Source: Bifidobacterium oedipodis (GTDB lineage Bacteria > Actinomycetota > Actinomycetes > Actinomycetales > Bifidobacteriaceae). From it: 64,000 nucleotides of DNA. Of the stretch, positions 8,422-16,598 are shown in pieces. Location of the stretch: NCBI RefSeq assembly GCF_012932425.1, contig NZ_JAAIII010000001.1, positions 310,001-374,000 of the forward strand, written 5' to 3'. The position numbers and the translations under genes were made by a program. How positions within the stretch are numbered: the first letter of the stretch is position 1; every line of letters begins with the position of its first letter. Below the pieces are notes generated by a model that was not told where the DNA came from, did no database searches, and worked only from the letters and a program-made list of their open reading frames with translations.

Positions 8422-9313
8422 TGCAACAATCGCCGCCGACGCAGTCTCGGCCCAGTCCATTCCCGTCCATGAGGACCATAAGGTTCGCAGGATCGTCCTG
8501 CAGGCCATCAAGCAGATCGTGGTGCTCGCCTTCGCGCTGCTGATGCTCTATCCCATCCTGTGGATGGTCGCCTCCAGCCTGAGGAAGCCCTCCGAGATCT
8601 TCACCAACATGGGTCTGTGGGTTTCCGACCCGCAATGGCACAATTACGTGGACGGCTGGAACGCGCTGAGCTACAGCTTCGGCAAGTACTTCCTCAACTC
8701 GTTCATCATCGTCGCCTTCGCCATCGTGGGCAACATCCTTACCTGCTCGATGGCGGCCTACGCCTTCGCCCGCCTCAACTTCAAGTTCCGCGGCCTGATG
8801 TTCGGATTCATGCTGCTGATGCTGATGATCCCGGTGCACGTGGTGATCATTCCGCAGTACATCATCTGGAACAATCTGAGCCTGATCAACACCTATGTGC
8901 CGCTGATCCTGCCGAAGTTCCTGGCGATGGACGGCTTCTTCACCTTCCTGTTCTACCAGTTCATCCGCGGTCTTCCGCGAGACCTCGACGAAGCCGCCAA
9001 AATCGACGGCGCCGGCCACATCCGCATCTTCTTCCAGGGGCTGCTTCCGTTGATGAAGCCCGCCATCGGCACCACCGCCGTGTTCACCTTCATGTGGACA
9101 TTCAACGACTTCTTCAGCCAGCTGATCTATCTGACCGATCCGGCCAAATACACGGTGCCGATCGCGTTGAGGAACTTCATCGATGCGACCAGCCAGTCGA
9201 GCTACGGCCCGATGTTCGCCATGAGCGTGCTGTCCATCATCCCGCTGTTCATCGTGTTCTGCTTCGGCCAGAAATATCTGGTGGAAGGCATTGCCACCAC
9301 TGGAGGAAAGTGA
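8414..9313 (+). CDS. Sugar ABC transporter permease (MalG type)
   Basis: The 299-residue second CUT1 permease has six predicted membrane segments and the EAA loop DLDEAAKIDGAGHIRIF near residue 195. The ATG at 8414 lies inside the last codons of the first permease, indicating coupled translation. With its partner it forms the membrane channel for the binding protein encoded next. Confidence 0.9.
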   Translation: MTNATIAADAVSAQSIPVHEDHKVRRIVLQAIKQIVVLAFALLMLYPILWMVASSLRKPSEIFTNMGLWVSDPQWHNYVDGWNALSYSFGKYFLNSFIIVAFAIVGNILTCSMAAYAFARLNFKFRGLMFGFMLLMLMIPVHVVIIPQYIIWNNLSLINTYVPLILPKFLAMDGFFTFLFYQFIRGLPRDLDEAAKIDGAGHIRIFFQGLLPLMKPAIGTTAVFTFMWTFNDFFSQLIYLTDPAKYTVPIALRNFIDATSQSSYGPMFAMSVLSIIPLFIVFCFGQKYLVEGIATTGGK

Positions 9314-9462
9314 GGTAGGGAAGGATCCGACGCGAGCGGTGGAACGGAACGACGAAGTGGTGTTTCGCATCCGTGCGGCGTCATCAAGCAACGGAACGCG
9401 CTGAGCGTTCGACAACCAGCCGGCGAAAGCCGATAACCCAAATCAATAATAAGGAGTCAACC

Positions 9463-10782
9463 ATGAAGTCCATGAAGAAGTGGATCACCGCAGCCGCTGC
9501 CGTCGCAGCCGCCTCGATGGCGCTGGCCGGATGCGCGGGAGGCACGTCCGTAACTGGCGGAGCCGAAGTGAAGGCCTCGGACGAAGACGTCACCATCCGC
9601 ATCAGCTGGTGGGGATCCGACACCCGCGTCCAGATCACCGAGGATGCCATCAAGGCGTTCGAGAAGGAGCACTCCAACATCAATGTCGAGACCACCTACA
9701 ACGACTGGTCCGGCTATTGGGACAAGCTCGCCACCGAGAACGCCGGCAAGAACGCGCCCGACGTGATGCAGATGGACGAGCTCTACCTCGCCTCGTACGC
9801 CTCGCAGGGTTCGCTGCTCGATTTGGACAAGACCAGCGAGTATCTGAAGCTCGACGGCATGGACGAATCATTGAAGGACATGGGCAAAGTGGACGGCACG
9901 CAGTACGCCGCCCCGATCTCGTCCACCGCCTTCGGCGTGGTGATCAACAATGACGTCGTGGAAAAGCTGGGATTGACCGTTCCGGACACCTCCGCATGGA
10001 CATGGGATGACCTCATCGCCTTCGCCAAGCAGGTCGTGCAGGCTTCGAACGGCGAGACCGTGGGCATCGCGCCGCTGAACAACGGCATGACCCTGCAGCT
10101 GTGGGCGCGCCAGCAAGGTGAGAATCTCTTCACGGACGGCAAGGTCTCCATTTCGGAGGATGCGCTGGCATCGTACCTGCAAATGGCCTATGACTGGACC
10201 CATGGCGATGATCCGATCGCCGGCACGCCGGACCATCAGGCCGAACAGGCCTCCGGAACCCTGGACCAGTCCGACTTCGCCACCAACAAGCAGGCGATGA
10301 TCTTCACGCAGTCCACCCAGATCAGCACCTATGCCAAGGCTGCCGGCACAGACAACATGACCCTGGTGCCCATGCCGAACGACGATCCCTCCAACAAGTA
10401 CGGCTATCTCAAGCCCGGTATGTATTGGGCGGTGTCCTCGCAGTCCAAGCATCCGGCCGAGGCTGCCATGCTGGTCGACTATCTGCTGAACAACGAAGAG
10501 GTCGGCAAGACCCTTGGCACCGACCGCGGCATTCCCTCCAACAACTCGATTCGCGAGATCCTCGCCGAGACCTCCACCGGTACCGACAAGCAGGCTCTGG
10601 ACTTCCCCGCCCAGATTGAGGACACCCTCGGCGATGCCCCGTCCATCACCCCCAATGGTGCCTCCGATCTCGATAAGATCATCGCTCGCTACAACCAGAA
10701 GGTGATGTTCGGCGAGCAGTCGGCCGCCGATGCTGCCAAGGCCATGATCAGCGAGCTCAACACGGCAATCGCATCCGCCTGA
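9463..10782 (+). CDS. Extracellular sugar-binding lipoprotein
   Basis: This 439-residue family-1 solute-binding protein carries a lipoprotein signal: MKSMKKW, a hydrophobic run, then L-A-G-C with the lipidated Cys at 24. The mature part has the usual ITISWWG-like opening (IRISWWGSDTR) and MQMDELYLASYA. It sits on the outer face and delivers oligosaccharides to the two upstream permeases. The ATG at 9463 follows AAGGAG by about seven bases; the frame is open to 9373 without such a signal. The approximately 150-bp gap after the permeases holds nothing clear, and a hairpin follows the gene. Ligand is unknown; context suggests rhamnose/uronate-containing oligosaccharides. Confidence 0.92.
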   Translation: MKSMKKWITAAAAVAAASMALAGCAGGTSVTGGAEVKASDEDVTIRISWWGSDTRVQITEDAIKAFEKEHSNINVETTYNDWSGYWDKLATENAGKNAPDVMQMDELYLASYASQGSLLDLDKTSEYLKLDGMDESLKDMGKVDGTQYAAPISSTAFGVVINNDVVEKLGLTVPDTSAWTWDDLIAFAKQVVQASNGETVGIAPLNNGMTLQLWARQQGENLFTDGKVSISEDALASYLQMAYDWTHGDDPIAGTPDHQAEQASGTLDQSDFATNKQAMIFTQSTQISTYAKAAGTDNMTLVPMPNDDPSNKYGYLKPGMYWAVSSQSKHPAEAAMLVDYLLNNEEVGKTLGTDRGIPSNNSIREILAETSTGTDKQALDFPAQIEDTLGDAPSITPNGASDLDKIIARYNQKVMFGEQSAADAAKAMISELNTAIASA

Positions 10783-10793
10783 TGCATGAACTC

Positions 10794-10830
10794 CTGGGGT
10801 GGGATCACGGCAACCATGGTCCCGCCCCAG
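10794..10830 (+). terminator. Hairpin after binding-protein gene
   Basis: CTGGGGTGGGATCACGG pairs with CCATGGTCCCGCCCCAG with a few mismatches and a three-base loop. There is no T-run, so it may protect the abundant binding-protein mRNA or attenuate readthrough into the DUF624 gene. Confidence 0.55.
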
Positions 10831-10898
10831 TGCCATCAAACATCCACCTGTGAATCTATCCGGCCAGCGGAGCCCGAAACGGCGAAGGAGACGATAGC

Positions 10899-11579
10899 AT
10901 GAATTTCACCGATCGCATCGTGAATCCACCTGAACCGAGCCTCTCCCAACAGGAGAGTGCTGCCAGGCCCTTGACTGGGATTCGTCTGTTCGGCCATCTG
11001 GTATGCGCGTATCCATGGGTGCTGGTCAAACTCAATGTGCTGTTCGTCATCTCCTGCATTCCCATCGTCACCATTCCGGTTGCGTTGGCGGCGATGACCG
11101 ATGTGCTGGGCATGGTGGCCGAGCGTCGCATGGTGTTCGTCTGGCGCGACTATCGGTCCGCATGGAGGAAGCTGTGGAAGCGCGCATACGTCGTCGGAGC
11201 GCCATACTGCGTGACGATGCTGGTTGCAGTGATCGGTGTGCGCTTTTATCTTGGCCTCGATTCATCGATGGGCGTCGCTTTCGCGGGAATCTGCGCGATA
11301 TTCACGGTATGGGGATTCGTGGCAGGCGCGTATGTGTTCGCCATGGTTTCGGGCACTGCATTGCGGGCCTCACAGGTATGGCGTAACGCGGCACTGCTGG
11401 TGATGGCGAGATTCCAGTCCAGTCTGCTGGTTGTGGTGTTCGATGTGGTCGTACTGGCGGTGGGTGTCGTGCTGCTGCCGTGGACGATTGCTGTTCTTCC
11501 TTTGTTCGGATTGAGCCTGATTGGACTTGCGGGCACGGTGATGTCCAAAGAAGGTATGGCTGCGTTGGTGCTGAGATAG
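10899..11579 (+). CDS. DUF624 (YesL-like) membrane protein
   Basis: A 226-residue integral membrane protein with about five hydrophobic segments; the WVLVKLNVLFVISCIPIVTIP opening is typical of DUF624. YesL-type proteins usually lie beside CUT1 sugar importers, including the Bacillus rhamnogalacturonan cluster; their exact role is unknown. GGAGA lies before the ATG, and it follows the binding-protein gene on the same strand, so it is probably in one operon with the importer. Its presence with a GH28-like gene fits a pectin-fragment theme, but DUF624 proteins also occur with other sugars. Confidence 0.85.
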   Translation: MNFTDRIVNPPEPSLSQQESAARPLTGIRLFGHLVCAYPWVLVKLNVLFVISCIPIVTIPVALAAMTDVLGMVAERRMVFVWRDYRSAWRKLWKRAYVVGAPYCVTMLVAVIGVRFYLGLDSSMGVAFAGICAIFTVWGFVAGAYVFAMVSGTALRASQVWRNAALLVMARFQSSLLVVVFDVVVLAVGVVLLPWTIAVLPLFGLSLIGLAGTVMSKEGMAALVLR

Positions 11580-11628
11580 CCGACGTTGTTTTGATTTGTA
11601 TGTTCTTTCAAGTTATGAGGATAAAACC

Positions 11629-13761
11629 ATGTTGATTGATGCCAGCGCCATCATTGAAACGGATGGACGTTCCCCGTCGGTGTGCGTCGCTGCCGCCGAT
11701 GTGCGTCGCGATCTGGCCGCGGTATGTGGATTCGCCGATGATACGCGCGAAAACAGCGCGACGGCGGATGTCGTACGCATCGCATTGAAGGATGATTCGT
11801 TCCCCTGTGAAGGCATGTTCCGCATCACTGCCGATGCCGAGAACCGAACGTTGGCTATTTCGGCAGGCGACGATTTCGGATTCATCTACGGCCTGTACCA
11901 CATCAGCCGCGAGCTGCTGGGCGTGCCCGATCTATGGTTCTGGATGGATTGGCGGCCGCCCCATGCTGGTGCGGTCGAAGTTCCGGACGATTACCGCTTC
12001 GAATCGCAACCCTTCGCGGTTGCCGAGCGTGGATGGTTCGTCAACGATGAAGTGTTGCTGATGGGATGGTCTTTGGACAATGATCCCGACCTGCCATGGC
12101 AGATGGTGTTTGAGGCGTTGCTGCGTTGCGGCGGCAATATGGTCATCCCCGGAACCGGCAACAACTCCGCCAGACATGCCGTCGCCGCTGTAGCCCGAGG
12201 CCTCAAAATCGCGCAGCATCACGCGGAACCGTTGGGCGCGCGCCTGTTCTCATCCGCCTATCCCGACTTCAACCCTTCCTGGGACGAGCATAAGGATCTG
12301 TTCATCGGATTATGGAGGGAATCATTGGCGGCGCATGCCGGGCAGCATGTGATTTGGAACGTGGGATTCCGCGGTCAAGGCGATTCCCCGTTCTGGTGCG
12401 CGGACCCCTCCTATGACACCGACGAGAAGCGCGGCGCACTGATGAGCGAGATCATCCGTCTCCAGCGTGCGATGGTGTTGGAATCCGATCCTGCCGCACG
12501 CTGCTGCGTCTACTTGTATGGCGAGACCTTGGAACTGTATCGCCAAGGCATGCTCAATCTGCCGGATGACGTGATCAAAATCTGGTCCGACAACGGCTTC
12601 GGACGCATGGTCACCCGTCGTCAAGGCAATCACAATCCGCGCGTCGACGCCATGCCCAACCCAAACGACCATGGCGCGCAGGGCATCTACTATCACGCTT
12701 CGTTCTACGATCTGCAGGCCGCCAACCATATCACCACGCTGCCCAACCAGCCGGCGCATATCATCCGCGAGTTGGGTGCCGTGTTGGCTCGTGGCGGAGA
12801 TGCGTTCTGGGTCGTCAATTCGTCGAACGTCAAACCGCATGCGTATTACCTCGACCTGATCGCACGACTATGGCGTGGGGGAGCGCCCGCACAGGCGGCG
12901 GCTGCCGATACCGATTGCGCGCGGAACGCCATCGACCCCGCGTGCCAATCCATTGCCGATCAACAGACATGGGATTTTGCGGCCACCTATTACGGCGAAT
13001 CCGATGCGTGCATGGTGGCCGGGGCCTATCAGGCGTATTTCGATGCGGCTGTACCCTTCGGCGAGCATTGGGACGAGCATGCGGCGGAACAGTATTTCAA
13101 TCATGGGCCGCGTGAACTGATCACCCAGTTCATGCGCGACCGCACGGCTCCATGCTCCGACCTCATCTGGGCGACCGGAGAAAGGCCATTGATCGAACAG
13201 ATCGGCATCGTCGACAAGGCAGCCGTTTCAGGCATGGAACGCTACGACACGTTGGGGAAACGCAATATCGCCACCGCAGACGGCATGACGGATCACGCGG
13301 CGCGATTGTTTGACGATTCCATTGCACTGCATACGCGTATCTACGCCCATTGCTGCAAAGCCACCCATCTGGTGTGCGAGGCGTTGCGCGACGGTTTGCA
13401 ATCCGAATGGCAGCAGGCGTTCTGGCATGCCGGATTGGCCCGCAGGGAATTCCAACGGGCACGCAAGGCGATGCTGTCGCGCGAGCATGGCAGGTGGCAT
13501 GGCTTCTACGCCAACGAGTGCCTGACCGACGTGGCGCAAAGCGCATGGGTCGTGTCTGGTTTGATGGCGTTCCTGCGCACCATGGGCGACGGGCCGCATT
13601 TCTACCAGTGGCAGCGCGACTTCATCTATAGTCGTGAGGAGGCGAAGGTCACCACACTGCTCAATCTGGAGAATCATCTGACCGATGACGAGCTGTTTGA
13701 CGCCATGCTCGTCAAATGGGAGGATGCCGGAACCGAGGCCATGTACAGACGCGTTGACTAG
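11629..13761 (+). CDS. GH115-like glycoside hydrolase
   Basis: This 710-residue protein resembles glycoside hydrolase family 115 (alpha-glucuronidases and relatives). I rely on FGFIYGLYHISRELLGVPDLWFW near residues 85-105, QHHAEPLGA near 205, YGETLELYRQ, and LPDDVIKIWSDNGFGRM near 315. There is no signal peptide, so it should act on imported oligosaccharides. The ATG at 11629 has TGAGG about eight bases upstream; an ATG at 11596 does not. It lies between the importer/DUF624 genes and the LacI regulator. It is shorter than many GH115 enzymes (often over 800 residues) and lacks an obvious C-terminal accessory domain, so specificity could differ from xylan glucuronidases. Family call is by eye. 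Confidence 0.75.
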   Translation: MLIDASAIIETDGRSPSVCVAAADVRRDLAAVCGFADDTRENSATADVVRIALKDDSFPCEGMFRITADAENRTLAISAGDDFGFIYGLYHISRELLGVPDLWFWMDWRPPHAGAVEVPDDYRFESQPFAVAERGWFVNDEVLLMGWSLDNDPDLPWQMVFEALLRCGGNMVIPGTGNNSARHAVAAVARGLKIAQHHAEPLGARLFSSAYPDFNPSWDEHKDLFIGLWRESLAAHAGQHVIWNVGFRGQGDSPFWCADPSYDTDEKRGALMSEIIRLQRAMVLESDPAARCCVYLYGETLELYRQGMLNLPDDVIKIWSDNGFGRMVTRRQGNHNPRVDAMPNPNDHGAQGIYYHASFYDLQAANHITTLPNQPAHIIRELGAVLARGGDAFWVVNSSNVKPHAYYLDLIARLWRGGAPAQAAAADTDCARNAIDPACQSIADQQTWDFAATYYGESDACMVAGAYQAYFDAAVPFGEHWDEHAAEQYFNHGPRELITQFMRDRTAPCSDLIWATGERPLIEQIGIVDKAAVSGMERYDTLGKRNIATADGMTDHAARLFDDSIALHTRIYAHCCKATHLVCEALRDGLQSEWQQAFWHAGLARREFQRARKAMLSREHGRWHGFYANECLTDVAQSAWVVSGLMAFLRTMGDGPHFYQWQRDFIYSREEAKVTTLLNLENHLTDDELFDAMLVKWEDAGTEAMYRRVD

Positions 13762-13780
13762 AATGTGGCTGATACGTATC
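13754..13780 (+). promoter_or_regulatory. LacI-gene promoter with palindromic operator
   Basis: A TTGACT (13754-13759) is followed by the perfect palindrome GATACGTATC (13771-13780), where a -10 box would lie. This suggests autoregulation by the LacI-family protein encoded at 13806. The same core occurs twice before the ABC operon at 7291 and 7306. Confidence 0.65.
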
Positions 13781-13805
13781 GACCAAAAGGTGGGGTGAAC
13801 ACGAT

Positions 13806-14849
13806 ATGTCGACGGGAACTCGCGGCAAAGCGACCAGTAGGGATGTCGCCAAGCTGGCCGGTGTCGCGCAAAGCACGGTGTCGTACTACATGAACGGCAG
13901 CAGGCCGGTGTCGAATGACGCCCGTGCGCGTATCGAACGGGCGATGGCCACGCTGGACTACCATCCGAATTCCAGTGCGCGTACGTTGCGCACACAACGT
14001 ACGAATCTCATCACCCTTATCGAACGGTTGGATTATTCTTCGGATGCTTCAGACGTGGCACCATATCTGACCTCCATCATCGAAGAGGCCTACCGGCAAG
14101 GCTACGACGTGATCCTCAACACCACCAAAGCCGATCCCGACAGTCTGCGCCGCATGGACGGGCGCAACATCTGCGACGGATTCATCCTGATGGATATCAA
14201 GCAGCATGATGAACGTATCCCCGTGGCGGCCCAGATCGGTTTGCCTACGGTGGTGTTCGGTAAGACTGATGATGATCACGGGCTAGACGTCATCTACTTC
14301 GATTATGAAAGTGCTGGTGTTGTCATCGCGGATTATCTGGCCGGATTCGGTCATGGTGCCGTGCTGTTCTTGGATGAGGAACCGTCGGAGACCAGCGAGT
14401 ACATCCTGTTTCCGAGTATGTACGCGACATTGCGGGAGCGTTGCGCCGGCCACGGCATGTCGTTCGATGTCATGGCGTTTGATCGTGACCATGTGCAGTC
14501 CGCGATGGATGCGGTCTGCGAGCATATTCCCGACCGGCTGGCGGTGATCACCCGTCAGCCGCGTGCGACCAAGGATTGCATGGATGCCTTGGCCAGGCGG
14601 AATCTGAAGCCCGGCCGTGATCTGACATTGATCAGTATCTGCCCTGATTCCAAAATCGATTCGTTCGACGTTCATCCGTCGAACCTCTCGCAGCGTCCTC
14701 GGGAGATTTCGATGCAGGCCGTACACATGCTGATCGATCGCATCGAGCACCCGAACCGACCGCAACAGGTCGTCGCCGTGCGATCCGACCACGTCACCAC
14801 GCGAGACACCACCGTCGATTTCCGCGGCGCCAACGCACCGGCGGTCTGA
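13806..14849 (+). CDS. LacI-family transcriptional regulator
   Basis: A 347-residue regulator: the N-terminal HTH (TSRDVAKLAGVAQSTVSYYMNG, residues about 11-32) and hinge helix (ARIERAMATLDYHPNSSARTLR) are canonical, followed by a periplasmic-binding-type effector domain. It probably represses the importer and glycosidases in the absence of a sugar ligand. The palindrome GATACGTATC directly upstream and two similar sites at 7291-7315 are its likely operators. The effector cannot be read from the sequence. It lies between the GH115-like and GH28-like genes, all on one strand. Confidence 0.9.
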   Translation: MSTGTRGKATSRDVAKLAGVAQSTVSYYMNGSRPVSNDARARIERAMATLDYHPNSSARTLRTQRTNLITLIERLDYSSDASDVAPYLTSIIEEAYRQGYDVILNTTKADPDSLRRMDGRNICDGFILMDIKQHDERIPVAAQIGLPTVVFGKTDDDHGLDVIYFDYESAGVVIADYLAGFGHGAVLFLDEEPSETSEYILFPSMYATLRERCAGHGMSFDVMAFDRDHVQSAMDAVCEHIPDRLAVITRQPRATKDCMDALARRNLKPGRDLTLISICPDSKIDSFDVHPSNLSQRPREISMQAVHMLIDRIEHPNRPQQVVAVRSDHVTTRDTTVDFRGANAPAV

Positions 14850-14920
14850 TTCACACGCCGATCATATGCATAACCGATGGCGTCGCATCCATACGCAATA
14901 GATACAACGGAGAGACAGAC

Positions 14921-16498
14921 ATGGTTGAACCGACGTCCGAATCTATAAACATGTTCGATGCGTGCGTCACCGACACGACGCTTACCGTGTATTGGGATAG
15001 ACCTGAGCATCTTGGAGCGGACACCGAATACACGGTGATGGTGGACGGAGCCGATGCCGCGCACGTTCGCCATACCTTTGCCACCATCACGGGATTGCTG
15101 CCGGAACACGAGTATCGGGTAACCGTATGCGTGAGGGAAAATACGTCGGGCGAAACGCGAATCGTGGGCGAACGTCGGTTCGTTACGGAATGCACCAAGC
15201 GAGATATTGATGTGTCCCTGCCGCCGTACAACGCCGTGGGCGACGGCCACACCATGAACACCGCTGCCATTCAGCAGGCATTGGACGACTGCGATGCCAC
15301 CTCGCGCGTCGTCATTCCCGCAGGTGTGTTCCTTACCGGAGCATTGCGCATGCATTCAGACAGCGAACTACATGTGCTTGCCGGCGGCGTGCTGCAAGGA
15401 TCCGCACGACCACAGGATTATGAGCCGCGCATTTGGAGCCGTTTCGAAGGCACGGAATGCGAATGCTACGCAAGCCTGATCAATATCGGCTATCTCGACC
15501 ATGAATCCGCCCCCACCACCCGTAATGTGCGTTTGTCCGGTGACGGTGAAATCCGCGGCGGGGGAGTGGCACTGATGCGTGCCACCATTGAGCGTGAACG
15601 CAAGCTGATGGCCGACAGGCTGGAGACCATGGCCGATTACATCGCCACATGCGAGAATTCGGATACGATTCCCGGCCGGGTGCGAGGCCGGCTGGTCAAT
15701 ATTTCGAACGCCGAGAATGTCGAACTGTCCGGATTGACCTTTTCGCAGGGCCCCAGTTGGAACATCCATGCCATTTACTCACGGCGCATCATTACGCATG
15801 GGGCAACCATCCGCTCCCGCGGCGTGTGGAACGGCGACGGATGGGATCCGGACTCCAGCGAGGATTGTGTGCTCTTCGACACCCTTTTTGACACTGGCGA
15901 CGATATGGTAGCCATCAAATCCGGCAAGAATCCGGAAGGTAACGCCATCAACCGTCCGACTCGCCACGTGCGCATTTTCTCCTGCACAGCTACGGGAGGC
16001 CACGGCATCGCCATCGGATCGGAGATGAGCGGCGGTGTCGAAGACGTACGCGTGTGGGACACGGACATCTCCCGATCCCGTTATGGCATCCACATCAAGG
16101 GCACGCCCAAACGCGGTGGTTACGTGCGCGACGTGCGCGTAATGGACTGCGCGGTATCCGCCATCACTATTCACGCCGTCGGCTACAACGACGATGGCAT
16201 CGCCGGTCCGGATCAGCCGTATTTCGAAGACTTCCGTTTCGAACGACTGCGTGTGATGGGCTGGCGATGGGGTGAGAACGGTGACGTATGCCCCAGCGTT
16301 GCGATAATGGTCAAAGGCTTTGACAAGCCGGGGCATGAAGCACACAACATTACGATCAAAGATTGCCGGCTCGGCGGCGTTGAACACGGCAGCGCTCGTA
16401 TCGAGTTGTGTGATTGCGCTGACGTACGTTTCGAAGGTTTGTGCGCAGGCAGCAGTCCGGTTACCGACGTGGATCATTCCTTTACGTCCGCTGAATAG
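14921..16498 (+). CDS. GH28-like exo-polygalacturonase with N-terminal FnIII-like domain
   Basis: The 525-residue product has an N-terminal fibronectin-III-like domain (about 15-95, ending ERRFVTE) and a GH28 right-handed beta-helix. Family motifs are present in order: NGDGWDPDSSED (about 308), TGDDMVAIKSGKN (about 324), GHGIAIGSEMSGG (about 362) and YGIHIKGTPKRGG (about 390). These include the three catalytic Asp positions, His-Gly, and the R/K-IK substrate motif. There is no signal peptide. The FnIII plus GH28 layout without secretion resembles cytoplasmic exo-acting polygalacturonases, which release monomers from imported oligogalacturonides. GGAGAG precedes the ATG. Rhamnogalacturonan or unsaturated-end activity is also possible. 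A GH28 gene is unusual for a Bifidobacterium. Confidence 0.82.
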   Translation: MVEPTSESINMFDACVTDTTLTVYWDRPEHLGADTEYTVMVDGADAAHVRHTFATITGLLPEHEYRVTVCVRENTSGETRIVGERRFVTECTKRDIDVSLPPYNAVGDGHTMNTAAIQQALDDCDATSRVVIPAGVFLTGALRMHSDSELHVLAGGVLQGSARPQDYEPRIWSRFEGTECECYASLINIGYLDHESAPTTRNVRLSGDGEIRGGGVALMRATIERERKLMADRLETMADYIATCENSDTIPGRVRGRLVNISNAENVELSGLTFSQGPSWNIHAIYSRRIITHGATIRSRGVWNGDGWDPDSSEDCVLFDTLFDTGDDMVAIKSGKNPEGNAINRPTRHVRIFSCTATGGHGIAIGSEMSGGVEDVRVWDTDISRSRYGIHIKGTPKRGGYVRDVRVMDCAVSAITIHAVGYNDDGIAGPDQPYFEDFRFERLRVMGWRWGENGDVCPSVAIMVKGFDKPGHEAHNITIKDCRLGGVEHGSARIELCDCADVRFEGLCAGSSPVTDVDHSFTSAE

Positions 16499-16515
16499 TC
16501 ACTGTTGTTGCACGA

Positions 16516-16561
16516 TTTTGTTGCCATAGGTTGTTTGCAAAAACAACGTGTGGCAACAAAA
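16516..16561 (+). promoter_or_regulatory. Nested inverted-repeat operator before altronate dehydratase
   Basis: TTTTGTTGCCA (16516-16526) pairs perfectly with TGGCAACAAAA (16551-16561). Between them GTTGTTT-GCAA-AAACAAC (16530-16547) is a second perfect palindrome. The TGGCAACA half-site recurs at 3493, 20005 and 20027, in front of other sugar-acid genes. Confidence 0.65.
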
Positions 16562-16574
16562 GGATTTTTAGGTA

Positions 16575-16598
16575 TTGACTTTTTCTAACATATGAGTT
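16575..16598 (+). promoter_or_regulatory. Promoter for a probably leaderless mRNA
   Basis: TAACAT at 16586-16591 fits the actinobacterial TANNNT -10 box and places transcription start at about 16598-16599, the ATG itself. No ribosome-binding site precedes that ATG. An alternative reading uses TTGACT (16575) as -35 with a -10 over the start codon. Confidence 0.5.
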
